DNA of 35,217 bases from Mesorhizobium sp. SCN 65-20 (GTDB taxonomy: Bacteria > Pseudomonadota > Alphaproteobacteria > Rhizobiales > Rhizobiaceae), in assembly GCA_001724355.1 (NCBI GenBank), contig MEEF01000029.1, positions 1 through 35,217 on the forward strand, in the 5' to 3' direction. The notes beneath the pieces are model-generated. The model worked only from the letters and a program-made list of their open reading frames with translations, was not told the origin of the DNA and did no database searches. Below are positions 25,007 through 33,495 of this stretch, in pieces. The position numbers and the translations under genes are program-made. Numbering within the stretch: the first letter of the stretch is position 1; each line of letters begins with the position of its first letter.

Positions 25007-25348
25007 CCGGAAAAAAGCGTTGTTCAAAGCCGTATTCGATGATGCGAACCGCAGGCAACGCTGGACCGCGGCTCCCCATGTTGGCGCGGCAACACGCGCA
25101 TGCCGCGCGCCAGTAGTGAAATGCTCGTTGCGGACAAATGCGTAGGCGATAGGTCCCCGAGGAAATCGGCGTCGTTGCACCTCGGAACGATGCACCACGC
25201 GATGTCAGATTGCCCGATCGGCGATCCCGCCCGCTGCATCCTGGCTTGCGAGGCTTGCCGGCGCGCGGAAATGCCACGGAATGGTGATTGGTGCTGTCAC
25301 GGCAAGGACGGTATATGCGGCCGCTGAATATCGGCGGAGCGGCATGGA
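25007..25348. other. gene-less stretch before ccdA
   Basis: No gene recognised on either strand. The plus-strand hairpin TTTCCGG-GTCAA-CCGGAAA at 24995-25013 overlaps the tRNA promoter and is not placed like a terminator. The last 60 bases contain the likely ccdA promoter. Confidence 0.5.
25288..25317 (+). promoter_or_regulatory. putative ccdA promoter
   Basis: TTGGTG (25288-25293) and TATATG (25312-25317) separated by 18 bases, about 32 nt upstream of the ccdA ATG. Fair match only. Confidence 0.35.
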
Positions 25349-26095
25349 ATGTTATTGGACGTTGGTTATCTGACTGCATTGGGGGCAGGAGCATTGTCGT
25401 TCCTTTCCCCCTGCGTATTGCCGCTGGTCCCACCTTACCTCTGCTACATGGCAGGCGTGTCCGTCGAGGATTTCAAGGCGGGTGGTGCGGCCGCGACGCC
25501 GAAGCGGGCCCGCGGAGCGTTGCTCGCAGCTTCCGCTTCCTTCGTGCTGGGATTCACCACCGTGTTCGTCGCCCTCGGGGCCGGGGCCTCCACCATTGGG
25601 CAGCTGCTGCGCATTTGGCAGCAGGAACTCGCCATGGCCGCGGGTGTGCTCATCATCCTGATGGGCCTCAATTTCCTCGGTGTCCTGCGTATCCCGATGA
25701 TGTCGCGCGAGGCTCGTTTCAGGACCGAGGGAAAGCCGGCCAGCAACCTTGCCGCCTATGCGATGGGGCTGGCCTTCGCCTTCGGTTGGACACCCTGCAT
25801 CGGTCCCGTCCTCGGCCCGATCCTGACGCTCGCCGGCGGACGCGATACGGTCGGCGAGGGCGCATTGCTGCTCGGCATCTATTCGCTCGGGCTCGGCATT
25901 CCGTTCCTGCTTGCTGCACTCTTTTCGGGCAGGTTCATGCGCTTCCTGTCGAAGTTCCGGGTCCATCTCGGCAAGGTCGAGAAGGTGATCGGCGGACTGC
26001 TCGTCGTGGCCGGCATCCTCTTCCTCACCGGCGGCATCCAGACCGCGTCCTACTGGCTGCTCGAGCGCTTCCCGATCCTGGGGCAACTCGGCTAG
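25349..26095 (+). CDS. ccdA: CcdA-type cytochrome c biogenesis / thiol transport protein
   Basis: Inner-membrane protein of 248 aa that passes electrons from cytoplasmic thioredoxin to periplasmic thiol-disulfide proteins, needed for cytochrome c maturation and related reductive steps. Six hydrophobic helices; the two redox cysteines are expected at Cys22 in SFLSPCVLPLVPPYLCY and Cys150 in AFGWTPCIGPVLGP, the conserved Pro-Cys contexts of DsbD-beta/CcdA. Cys32 is an additional cysteine. It is not followed by a thioredoxin-like partner but by glmU. The start at 25349 reads MLLDVGYLTALGAGALSFLSP, with GGAG about ten bases upstream. Confidence 0.92.
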   Translation: MLLDVGYLTALGAGALSFLSPCVLPLVPPYLCYMAGVSVEDFKAGGAAATPKRARGALLAASASFVLGFTTVFVALGAGASTIGQLLRIWQQELAMAAGVLIILMGLNFLGVLRIPMMSREARFRTEGKPASNLAAYAMGLAFAFGWTPCIGPVLGPILTLAGGRDTVGEGALLLGIYSLGLGIPFLLAALFSGRFMRFLSKFRVHLGKVEKVIGGLLVVAGILFLTGGIQTASYWLLERFPILGQLG

Positions 26096-26098
26096 CAA

Positions 26099-26170
26099 GC
26101 GCCGGAATTCCGGCGCATTGGACCGCAATGCTTGCGGTGATAGAAAGGTGGCCGATTCCAGCCGCCTTTC
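26099..26170. repeat. three consecutive hairpins between ccdA and glmU
   Basis: Hairpin 1 is an 18-base perfect palindrome GCGCCGGAATTCCGGCGC (26099-26116). Hairpin 2 is ACCGCAA-TGC-TTGCGGT (26122-26138). Hairpin 3 pairs GAAAGGTGGC (26143-26152) with GCCGCCTTTC (26161-26170), one G-T pair. They fill nearly all the 93 bases between the two genes. They may terminate ccdA, form a structured glmU leader, or be a rhizobial intergenic palindromic element. Confidence 0.75.
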
Positions 26171-26188
26171 TCCAATCCGGACGACGCC

Positions 26189-27559
26189 ATGACCACACGT
26201 AGCTGCCTGTCGATCATCCTTGCTGCCGGCGAAGGCACGCGCATGAAGAGCAGCCACGCCAAGGTGTTGCACAGGATCGGCGGGCTGCCGATGGTGGCGC
26301 ATGTGGCCCGCGCGGCAGAGGCAGCCGGCGCCGGGGACATTTCCCTGGTGGTCGGACATGCCGGCGACGAGGTGAGGAAGGCTGCGGAAGGCTTTGCTCC
26401 CAAAGCGGAAATCTTCGTACAGTCCGAGCGCCTTGGCACCGCCCACGCGGTGCTGGCGGCGCGGCAGGCCATATCCCGCGGTTACGACGACATATTGGTG
26501 ATGTTCGGCGACACACCCCTTGTGGAGGCCGATTCGCTGGCTGCGGCGCGGACGCGCTTGGCCGAAGGGGCAGCGGTGGTGGTGATCGGGTTCCGGCCGC
26601 CGAACCCGACCGGTTATGGCCGCCTGATCGAGAAGGACGGCAGGCTGGTTGCCATCCGCGAGGACAAGGACTGCACCGAGGAAGAGCGCAAGATCGACTT
26701 CTGCAATGCAGGGCTGATGGCGATAGCCGGCAAAGAAGCGCTGAAGCTGCTCGACCAGGTCGGCAACTCCAACGCCAAGGGCGAGTTCTACCTGACCGAT
26801 ATCGTCGAGATCGCCGACAAGGCGGGACTGGCCGTGGTGGCGACTGAAGCTTCGTTCGAGAGCGTGCTGGGCATCAACAACCGCGCCGAACTCGCCGAAG
26901 CGGAAGCAATCTGGCAGAACCGCCGCCGCCGCCGGGCGATGCTCGAAGGTGCGACCCTGATCGCACCTGAGACGGTCTATTTTTCGCACGACACGGAAAT
27001 CGGCACCGATGTTCTGGTCGAGCCCAATGTCTGGTTCGGGCCGGGCGTTAAGGTCGCCGGCGGGGCGGTGATCCACGCCTATTGTCATTTCGAATCGGCA
27101 AGCATTGGGCCGAACGCCGAAGTCGGGCCCTTCGCCCGCCTGCGGCCGGGTGCCGACCTTCGCGAGAACTCCAAGGTCGGCAATTTCTGCGAGGTCAAGA
27201 AGGCTGTCGTGGAGAAGGGCGCCAAGGTCAACCACCTGACCTATATCGGCGATGCACGCGTCGGCGCCGGCGCCAACATCGGCGCAGGCACGATCACCTG
27301 CAATTACGACGGCTATTCGAAATTCTTCACCGACATAGGCGAAGGCGCCTTCATTGGGTCCAACACCTCGCTGGTGGCGCCGATCGCGATCGGCGCGCGC
27401 TCCTACATCGCCTCGGGCAGCGTCATCACCGAAGAGGTTCCGGAAGACGCGCTCGCCTTCGGCAGGGCACGGCAGAAGACGATGCCCGGCAAGGGCAAGG
27501 AACTGCGCGAGCGCTTCGCCGAGGCCGCCAAGGCGAAGAAGAAGTCCGCGGCGGAATGA
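26189..27559 (+). CDS. glmU: bifunctional GlmU: GlcN-1-P acetyltransferase / UDP-GlcNAc pyrophosphorylase
   Basis: Makes UDP-N-acetylglucosamine for peptidoglycan and lipid A. 456 aa, the expected length. N-terminal uridylyltransferase domain: [22 protein letters not shown] (residues 11-32), [19 protein letters not shown] and [11 protein letters not shown]-terminal left-handed beta-helix acetyltransferase domain: hexapeptide repeats and [21 protein letters not shown] then [15 protein letters not shown]. Followed by glmS 138 nt later; the two catalyse different steps of the same route, and this neighbourhood is usual in Rhizobiales. No strong ribosome site is visible before the ATG. Confidence 0.97.
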   Translation: MTTRSCLSIILAAGEGTRMKSSHAKVLHRIGGLPMVAHVARAAEAAGAGDISLVVGHAGDEVRKAAEGFAPKAEIFVQSERLGTAHAVLAARQAISRGYDDILVMFGDTPLVEADSLAAARTRLAEGAAVVVIGFRPPNPTGYGRLIEKDGRLVAIREDKDCTEEERKIDFCNAGLMAIAGKEALKLLDQVGNSNAKGEFYLTDIVEIADKAGLAVVATEASFESVLGINNRAELAEAEAIWQNRRRRRAMLEGATLIAPETVYFSHDTEIGTDVLVEPNVWFGPGVKVAGGAVIHAYCHFESASIGPNAEVGPFARLRPGADLRENSKVGNFCEVKKAVVEKGAKVNHLTYIGDARVGAGANIGAGTITCNYDGYSKFFTDIGEGAFIGSNTSLVAPIAIGARSYIASGSVITEEVPEDALAFGRARQKTMPGKGKELRERFAEAAKAKKKSAAE

Positions 27560-27697
27560 GCGTCAGCAGTTGCGGGGCTTAAGCGGTCCGCGCGATCGCC
27601 CGTCGCTGATACGTTGCGAAACGGAATGTGACTTCCGCTTGACCTAACCTCTGCCTACAAGGCCGAAAGGGTTCGTGGGATAGGATTGGGGGCACCC

Positions 27698-29521
27698 ATG
27701 TGTGGGATCGTCGGAATAATCGGCCAGACGCAGGTCGCGCCATTGATCGTCGACGCGCTGAAGCGGCTCGAATATCGCGGGTATGATTCCGCCGGCGTTG
27801 CCACCATCGAGCATGGTGCGCTGGCGAGGCGCCGTGCCGAGGGCAAGCTGATCAATCTCGAACGCCGGCTAAAGGCCGAGCCGCTGGACGGAACCATTGG
27901 CATCGGTCACACTCGCTGGGCCACCCATGGGATCCCGAACGAAACCAACGCGCATCCGCATTTCTCCAATGGCGTGGCCATCGTCCACAACGGCATCATC
28001 GAGAATTTTGCCGAGCTGCGTCAGGAGCTTACGGCTGACGGCTATCAATTCACTTCGCAGACTGACACCGAGGTGGTCGCGCATCTGATCGCCCGCGAAC
28101 TGGCGAAGGGCGTAAAGCCGGTGGATGCCGCCTACGCTTCGCTCAAGCGCCTGAACGGCGCGTTCGCGCTCGCCATCATGTTCCAGGGCGACGAGGACCT
28201 GATCGTCGGGGCCCGTAACGGCCCGCCGCTGGCTGTCGGCCACGGCGAAGGCGAAATGTTCCTCGGGTCGGATGCGATCGCGCTGGCACCCTTCACCAAT
28301 TCGGTCACCTATCTCGAGGACGGCGACTGGGTGATGCTGCGCCGCACCGAGTTCCAGATCTACGACATGGCCGGCAACCCCGTCGAGCGGCCGCGCCGCC
28401 AGTCGGTCGGCACCAGCTATCTCGTCGACAAGGGCAATCACCGACACTTCATGGAGAAGGAGATCCATGAGCAGCCGGAGGTGATCTCGCACACGCTGGC
28501 GCACTATCTCGATTTCACGCAAGGCGTCTCGAAGCCCCTCGACCTGCCCTTCAGCTTTGCCGATATCGACCGCATCGCCGTATCGGCCTGCGGCACCGCC
28601 TATCTCGCGGGGCTGGTTGGCAAGTACTGGTTCGAGCGCCATGCGCGGCTGCCGGTCGACATCGATGTCGCCTCCGAGTTCCGCTACCGCGAGATGCCGA
28701 TATCGAAGAAGAGCGCTGCCTTCTTCGTGTCGCAGTCGGGCGAAACCGCCGACACTCTGGCTTCGCTGCGCTATTGCCGCAAGGAAGGCGTGCCGATCGG
28801 CGCCATCGTCAACGTGCGCGAATCGACGATCGCACGCGAATCCGACGTGACGCTGCCGACGCTGGCTGGTCCCGAAATCGGCGTCGCCTCGACCAAGGCA
28901 TTCACCTGCCAACTGTCGGTGCTGGCGGCGCTCGCCATTCGTGCGGCCTCCGAGCGTGGCACGATCTCTGCGGAAGAAGAAAAGTCGCTGGTGCGCAGCC
29001 TGTCGGAGGCGCCGCGCTACGCCGCCCAGGTGCTCAAGCTCGACAAGCAGATCGAGAAGGTGTCGCGCGAGCTCGCCTCCTACAAGCACGTGCTCTATCT
29101 CGGACGCGACACCAACTTCCCGCTCGCCATGGAAGGCGCCCTCAAGCTCAAGGAAATCTCCTACATCCATGCCGAGGGTTATGCGGCGGGCGAACTCAAA
29201 CACGGGCCGATAGCGCTGATCGACGAGAACATGCCCGTCATCGTCATCGCCCCGCATGACCGCATCTTCGAAAAGACGGTGTCCAATATGCAGGAAGTGG
29301 CGGCCCGCGGCGGCAAGATCATCCTGATCACCGACCAGAAGGGCGCAGCACACGCAACCATCAACACGATGGAGACGATCGTTCTGCCCGACGTGCCGGA
29401 ATTCATCGCGCCGATCATCTATGCGCTGCCGGTCCAGATGCTGGCTTACTTCACAGCCGTGTTCATGGGCACCGACGTCGACCAGCCGCGCAACCTGGCG
29501 AAATCGGTGACGGTGGAGTAG
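27698..29521 (+). CDS. glmS: glutamine-fructose-6-phosphate aminotransferase
   Basis: Converts fructose-6-phosphate and glutamine to glucosamine-6-phosphate, the first committed step to UDP-GlcNAc. 607 aa. The N-terminal nucleophile is Cys2, which becomes Cys1 (MCGIVGIIGQ), with the GATase region IGHTRWATHGIPNETNAHPH. Two SIS sugar-isomerase domains follow (SACGTAYLAGLVGKYW; VSQSGETADTLASLRYC; LYLGRDTNFPLAMEGALKLKE) and the C-terminal tail ends in KSVTVE. The start 27698 is dictated by Cys2; the upstream in-frame ATG at 27686 would bury it. AGGATTGGGGG precedes it. No glmS ribozyme is seen in the 138-nt leader. Confidence 0.97.
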   Translation: MCGIVGIIGQTQVAPLIVDALKRLEYRGYDSAGVATIEHGALARRRAEGKLINLERRLKAEPLDGTIGIGHTRWATHGIPNETNAHPHFSNGVAIVHNGIIENFAELRQELTADGYQFTSQTDTEVVAHLIARELAKGVKPVDAAYASLKRLNGAFALAIMFQGDEDLIVGARNGPPLAVGHGEGEMFLGSDAIALAPFTNSVTYLEDGDWVMLRRTEFQIYDMAGNPVERPRRQSVGTSYLVDKGNHRHFMEKEIHEQPEVISHTLAHYLDFTQGVSKPLDLPFSFADIDRIAVSACGTAYLAGLVGKYWFERHARLPVDIDVASEFRYREMPISKKSAAFFVSQSGETADTLASLRYCRKEGVPIGAIVNVRESTIARESDVTLPTLAGPEIGVASTKAFTCQLSVLAALAIRAASERGTISAEEEKSLVRSLSEAPRYAAQVLKLDKQIEKVSRELASYKHVLYLGRDTNFPLAMEGALKLKEISYIHAEGYAAGELKHGPIALIDENMPVIVIAPHDRIFEKTVSNMQEVAARGGKIILITDQKGAAHATINTMETIVLPDVPEFIAPIIYALPVQMLAYFTAVFMGTDVDQPRNLAKSVTVE

Positions 29522-29535
29522 CTACCCTTTCAATT

Positions 29536-29552
29536 GTATCAGTGGATGATAC
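29536..29552. promoter_or_regulatory. higBA operator copy 1, GTATC-N7-GATAC
   Basis: Inverted repeat GTATC-AGTGGAT-GATAC, 24 bases upstream of the putative -35. It has the same arms and spacing as copy 2, with different central bases. Confidence 0.65.
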
Positions 29553-29559
29553 CCGGGGA

Positions 29560-29588
29560 TTGACCCGCACGCCTGTATCTGTCTATGA
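29560..29588 (+). promoter_or_regulatory. higBA promoter
   Basis: TTGACC (29560-29565), 17-base spacer, CTATGA (29583-29588). Near consensus; start of transcription expected around 29595, about 15 nt before the toxin ATG. Operator copy 2 covers the -10. Confidence 0.65.
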
Positions 29589-29591
29589 TAC
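29575..29591. promoter_or_regulatory. higBA operator copy 2, GTATC-N7-GATAC
   Basis: Inverted repeat GTATC-TGTCTAT-GATAC. Centres of the two copies are 39 bases apart, and this copy overlaps the -10 element, the expected site for an autorepressing antitoxin. Confidence 0.7.
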
Positions 29592-29609
29592 TGGCGGCCA
29601 GGGTGCTGC

Positions 29610-29891
29610 ATGATCGTCTCGTTCAGGGGCAAGACAGTTGAGGCGATTGCCGCGGGCAGGGCACCCAAAGGGTTTCCGCCCGATCTTGTCGCCCGTGCCG
29701 AGCGACGGTTGCGGGCGATAGCCAATGCGACGGACTTGAGGGATCTACGCTCGCCGCCAGGCAACCATCTGGAGGCTCTCAAGGGAGTCCGGGCTGGACA
29801 GTATTCGATCAGGATCAACGACCAATGGCGGATATGTTTCCGTTGGACGGAGGCGGGTGCCGAGGACGTCGAGATCGTGGACTATCACTAG
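29610..29891 (+). CDS. higB: HigB/RelE-family toxin of a type II toxin-antitoxin pair
   Basis: 93-aa predicted ribosome-dependent mRNA interferase of the HigB (RelE/ParE) superfamily. Family features: LRDLRSPPGNHLEALKG, then RAGQYSIRINDQWRICFRW, the YSIRIND-WRICF core with the basic residues of the active cleft, and closing VEIVDYH. It is the first gene of the pair, the toxin-first order typical of higBA. Start at 29610 with AGGG upstream; its stop is 14 nt before the preferred antitoxin start. Confidence 0.92.
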   Translation: MIVSFRGKTVEAIAAGRAPKGFPPDLVARAERRLRAIANATDLRDLRSPPGNHLEALKGVRAGQYSIRINDQWRICFRWTEAGAEDVEIVDYH

Positions 29892-29905
29892 GCATGGAGC
29901 TTGAT

Positions 29906-30208
29906 ATGACGCTGAGATTTGCCCGTCCCATCCATCCTGGGGAGTTCCTGCGGGAGGAGTACCTGCTGCCGCTGGGCATGAGCGCGGGAGCGCTGGCCAA
30001 GAAGCTCAATCTGCCGCGCACGCGGATCGAGCGCATCGTCAAGGAAGAGATCGGAATTACTCCTGATTCCGCTTTGCGGCTTGCAAGGTTCTTCAAGACG
30101 ACTCCCGAGTTCTGGATGAATTTCCAGCAAAGCTACGAATTGGAAACCCAGGGCAGGAGACTCGCCGGCGAGTTAGCAAAGATACAGCCAATCGACGCAG
30201 CGGCCTGA
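29906..30208 (+). CDS. higA: HigA-family antitoxin with HTH domain
   Basis: 100-aa antitoxin that binds HigB and represses its own promoter. Recognised by the family motif RPIHPGEFLREEYLLPLGMSAGALAKKLNLP, whose helix-turn-helix continues to RIERIVKEEIGITPDSALRLARFF and then PEFWMNFQQSYEL, the standard ending. Two ATGs are possible: 29894, two bases after the toxin stop, and 29906, with GGAG six bases before it; 29906 is preferred and the difference is four residues. The palindromic sites at 29536 and 29575 are its likely operators. Confidence 0.93.
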   Translation: MTLRFARPIHPGEFLREEYLLPLGMSAGALAKKLNLPRTRIERIVKEEIGITPDSALRLARFFKTTPEFWMNFQQSYELETQGRRLAGELAKIQPIDAAA

Positions 30209-30290
30209 GGCTGCTGCTACCAACTGGCTATTTCCAAACCGCAGGACGCGCGGCTAATGTTGCCGAGCAAGTAATGCGCAGCGGTGGGCT

Positions 30291-31046
30291 ATGTCGGAAC
30301 TGCCAAAAACCTCGGCAATGACACGGTTGAGGAACTACTTCCTCACCGGTTTCGTCGTCTGCGCGCCGCTGGCGCTGACGGTCTACATCGTCTGGTCGTT
30401 CGTCGGCTGGGTCGATTCCTGGGTGAAGCCCTACATCCCGGCGACCTACAATCCGGACACCTATCTTTCGATAAGGGTGCCAGGGTTCGGACTGATCGTG
30501 GCGCTGGTGCTGATCACCCTGATCGGCTTCCTCACCGCCAATTTCATCGGCCGCGCCATCGTCTCCTTCGGCGAGCACCTGCTGAGCAGGATGCCGCTGG
30601 TTCGAGGCCTCTACAAAGCGCTGAAGCAGCTTTTCGAGACGGCCCTGTCGGACAAGAATGACATGTTCCGCACCGTCGGCATGGTCGAGTACCCGCGCAA
30701 GGGCGTCTGGTCGATCGTCTTCGTCGCCGGCGACAAGCGCAGCGAAATCAACGAGAAGCTGGACCAGGAAGGCGATCCGCTGATGGCCGTCTTCATGCCG
30801 TGCACGCCCAACCCGACGACGGGCTTCCTGATGTATGTGCCGAAGTCCGAGGTCGTGCTGCTCGACATGAGCATCGAGGATGGCGCCAAGCTGATCGTCT
30901 CGGCCGGCCTCGTGACGCCCGACACGAAGCAGAAGGCGGCCGTCAAGGGCAAGGCGATCGACGGGCCGTTGGGCAATCCGCCGGTCGGAACCTTGCCTCA
31001 GCCCGCCCTCAGCAACCTCACCGCCTCGTCGCGTCCGAACAAGTAG
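30291..31046 (+). CDS. DUF502 family membrane protein
   Basis: 251-aa inner-membrane protein of the DUF502 family. Two transmembrane helices near the N-terminus (about 16-38, LTGFVVCAPLALTVYIVWSF, and 66-90, GLIVALVLITLIGFLTANF), then the conserved stretch LLSRMPLVRGLYKALKQLFET, and a soluble C-terminal domain with FVAGDK and VFMPCTPNPTTGFLMYVPKSEV. Function not known. The 3' end overlaps recG on the opposite strand by 49 nt. It is commonly found beside recG in Rhizobiales. Confidence 0.9.
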   Translation: MSELPKTSAMTRLRNYFLTGFVVCAPLALTVYIVWSFVGWVDSWVKPYIPATYNPDTYLSIRVPGFGLIVALVLITLIGFLTANFIGRAIVSFGEHLLSRMPLVRGLYKALKQLFETALSDKNDMFRTVGMVEYPRKGVWSIVFVAGDKRSEINEKLDQEGDPLMAVFMPCTPNPTTGFLMYVPKSEVVLLDMSIEDGAKLIVSAGLVTPDTKQKAAVKGKAIDGPLGNPPVGTLPQPALSNLTASSRPNK

Positions 31047-33109
31047 AGCAGCAGGCGCAGCGCTTCGCCGCGCGGGGTCTGAAGCTCGGGGTCGCGGGTT
31101 AGGATCAGACGCGCGTCGTCGCGGGCGATTTCGAGAAGGTCGGCGTGGGCCTCTATGCGGGCGACCTGGAAGCCGGGCGTACCGGACTGGCGGGTGCCGA
31201 GAAGTTCGCCTTCGCCGCGCAGTTTGAGGTCCTCTTCGGCGATAAGGAAGCCGTCCTCGGTGTCGCGCATGACCGACAGCCGGCGCTTGGCGGTTTCGCC
31301 GAGCGGATCCTTGTAGAGCAGCACGCAGGACGACGGCTTCGAACCGCGGCCGACGCGGCCGCGCAGCTGGTGCAACTGGGCGAGGCCGAAGCGTTCGGCA
31401 TGTTCGATGACGATGATGGTGGCGTCGGGCACGTCGACGCCGACTTCGATGACAGTGGTGGCGATCAGAACGCGCGTTTCGCCTTCCTTGAAGGCGCGCA
31501 TGGCCTCGTCCTTCTCGGCGCCCTTCATGCGGCCGTGAACCAGCCCGATCCTGTCGCCGAATACCGGCTGCAGCGAGGCGAAGCGATCCTCAGCCGACAT
31601 CAGCTTGATCTCTTCGGACTCTTCCACCAGCGGGCAGATCCAGTAGACCTTCTGGCCCTCGGCGACAGCGTCACGCATGCGGCCGACCAGTTCGTCGATG
31701 CGGTCGAGCGGCATGGTGACGGTGCGGATCGGCTGGCGGCCGGCAGGCTTTTCGGTCAGGCGCGAGACGTCCATGTCGCCGAAGGCCGTCAACACGAGAG
31801 TGCGAGGAATCGGCGTCGCGGTCATGACCAGCATGTCCGGGGCCTGACCCTTGGCGTTCATGGCGAGGCGCTGGTGCACGCCGAAGCGATGCTGCTCGTC
31901 GATGACGGCGAGCGCCAGGTCGTGGAACACCACAGCCTCCTGGAACAGCGCATGCGTGCCGATGACGATGTCGATCTCCCCGCCTTCGAGACCTGCCAGG
32001 ATCTGCGCGCGCTCGCGGCCCTTTTCGCGGCCGGTGAGCACGGCGACCTTGAGCCCGATGCGTTCGGCCAGCGGGGATATGCCGGCGAAATGCTGGCGGG
32101 CGAGGATTTCGGTCGGCGCCATGAGTGCTGCCTGGCCGCCTGCCTCGACGGCACGGGCCATGGCGAGCAGCGCCACCACCGTCTTGCCGGAGCCGACATC
32201 GCCCTGCAGCAGGCGTAGCATGCGCTCAGGCTTTGCCAGGTCGGCGTTGATCTCGACCAGGGCCTGTTCCTGCGAATTGGTCAGCGCATAGGGCAGGGCC
32301 TTGCGGAGGGCATCGACAATGCGTCCGTCACCGGTGAGCGGACGGCCGTGCAGCTTGCGCACACGAGCGCGGACAAGTGCCAGCGACACCTGGCCGGCCA
32401 GGAACTCGTCATAGGCGAGGCGGCGCCAGGCGGCATTTTCGGGCGAAGCGTCGATCGGATCGGCAGGATTGTGGACTCGCTGCAGTGCTGCCGCGAAGCT
32501 GGGAAAGCTCTGGCGGCGCATGACATCGGCGTCGAGCCATTCAGGAAAGGCTGGCACACGCTCGATGGCCTGGCCGATGGCACGGCGCAGCACCTTGGCA
32601 GAGAGACCCGCCGTCAGCGGATAGACCGGCTCGACCAGCGGCAGCTTGTCGGCTTCGCTGGCGAGCGCGATGTGGTCCGGATGGACCATGGACGGGCGAC
32701 CGTTGAACCACTCCATGCGGCCCGAAACGATGACCTTCTCGCCTTCCGGCATCGCCTTTTCGAGATAGGCGGCATGGGCGTGGAAGAAGGTCAGCGCGAT
32801 CTCGCCGGTGTCGTCATGCGCAAAGACCCGGTAGGGCACGGAACGGTTGCCGCGCGGCGCCGGCTGGTGGCGGTCGATGCGCACCTCCAGCGTGACGATT
32901 GCCCCTTCGGCGGCGTAGGCGATACCCGGGCGGTTGCGCCGGTCGATGACGCTGTTAGGCAGCACGAACAACAGGTCGCCGGCACGCGCCGAACGGTCGC
33001 CGAGATCCGCCGGCACGACTTTCTCGACCAGCGTGGCCACCTTGGGCCCGATGCCGGCTAGCGTCGTGATGGGCGAGAACAGGGGATCGAGGAGGGAAGG
33101 CCGCATCAT
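30998..33109 (-). CDS. recG: ATP-dependent DNA helicase RecG
   Basis: Branch-migration helicase that regresses stalled replication forks, 703 aa. N-terminal wedge/OB domain (LDPLFSPITTLAGIGPKVATLVEK, then YRVFAHDDTGEIALTFFHAHAAYLEK). Superfamily 2 motor: Walker A QGDVGSGKTVVALLAMA, DEQH box VIDEQHRFGVHQR, MTATPIPRTL, and QLRGRVGRGSKPS; the C-terminus has the RecG-specific hook region. Two ATGs at 33109 and 33106 have no strong ribosome site; the first is used. Its 3' end overlaps DUF502. It is divergent from sdhE, with about 90 nt between. Confidence 0.97.
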   Translation of the reverse strand: MMRPSLLDPLFSPITTLAGIGPKVATLVEKVVPADLGDRSARAGDLLFVLPNSVIDRRNRPGIAYAAEGAIVTLEVRIDRHQPAPRGNRSVPYRVFAHDDTGEIALTFFHAHAAYLEKAMPEGEKVIVSGRMEWFNGRPSMVHPDHIALASEADKLPLVEPVYPLTAGLSAKVLRRAIGQAIERVPAFPEWLDADVMRRQSFPSFAAALQRVHNPADPIDASPENAAWRRLAYDEFLAGQVSLALVRARVRKLHGRPLTGDGRIVDALRKALPYALTNSQEQALVEINADLAKPERMLRLLQGDVGSGKTVVALLAMARAVEAGGQAALMAPTEILARQHFAGISPLAERIGLKVAVLTGREKGRERAQILAGLEGGEIDIVIGTHALFQEAVVFHDLALAVIDEQHRFGVHQRLAMNAKGQAPDMLVMTATPIPRTLVLTAFGDMDVSRLTEKPAGRQPIRTVTMPLDRIDELVGRMRDAVAEGQKVYWICPLVEESEEIKLMSAEDRFASLQPVFGDRIGLVHGRMKGAEKDEAMRAFKEGETRVLIATTVIEVGVDVPDATIIVIEHAERFGLAQLHQLRGRVGRGSKPSSCVLLYKDPLGETAKRRLSVMRDTEDGFLIAEEDLKLRGEGELLGTRQSGTPGFQVARIEAHADLLEIARDDARLILTRDPELQTPRGEALRLLLYLFGRDEAVRLLRAG

Positions 33110-33199
33110 GTCAGCTTATGCGCTCGACTTGCCGGGGCAAAGGCTGACAGGGGCGGCTATCCACGCTATATGCGCCTCGACACGAAAGGAACTGCCGAA

Positions 33200-33487
33200 A
33201 TGACCGGAACCACACGCTCGAGCGAAGGCCTGGACACGCGCAGGCGCAAGCTTCTGTTCCGGTCCTGGCACCGCGGCATGCGCGAGATGGACCTGATCCT
33301 CGGCCATTTCGCCGACACGCGGATCGACAAGCTGAACGACGAGGAACTCGACCTCTACGAGGCACTGCTCGACATCACCGACAAGGAGCTGTTGTCCTGG
33401 ATCATCGGTGAGGCGCCGGTGCCGGCAGCGGTGGATACCCCCGTCTACAGGCAGATTTTGGCGTCGCGTGACGCCTTCACTATCTGA
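33200..33487 (+). CDS. sdhE: SdhE-type FAD assembly factor (DUF339)
   Basis: Small protein of 95 aa that helps attach FAD covalently to succinate dehydrogenase SdhA, acting in the cytoplasm. The motif RGMREMD at 25-31 contains the conserved RGxxE essential in this family, followed by DELDLYEALLDITDKELLSWI-like sequence. ATG 33200 with AAAGGA nine bases upstream is preferred over the in-frame ATG at 33170. It is 8 nt from the mfd start, so the two are probably co-transcribed, a placement typical of Rhizobiales. Confidence 0.94.
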   Translation: MTGTTRSSEGLDTRRRKLLFRSWHRGMREMDLILGHFADTRIDKLNDEELDLYEALLDITDKELLSWIIGEAPVPAAVDTPVYRQILASRDAFTI

Positions 33488-33495
33488 GCGAAATC

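Noticed and set aside
24995-25013. Hairpin TTTCCGG-GTCAA-CCGGAAA followed by A residues as terminator
   Set aside because: The A run is on the wrong side for either direction, and the sequence overlaps the tRNA promoter.
27560-27697. Possible glmS ribozyme or riboswitch before glmS
   Set aside because: The 138-nt leader has no recognisable ribozyme core, and the class is known mainly from Gram-positive bacteria.
27869-29353. 494-codon minus-strand frame opposite glmS
   Set aside because: Shadow of glmS; no start signal or domain.
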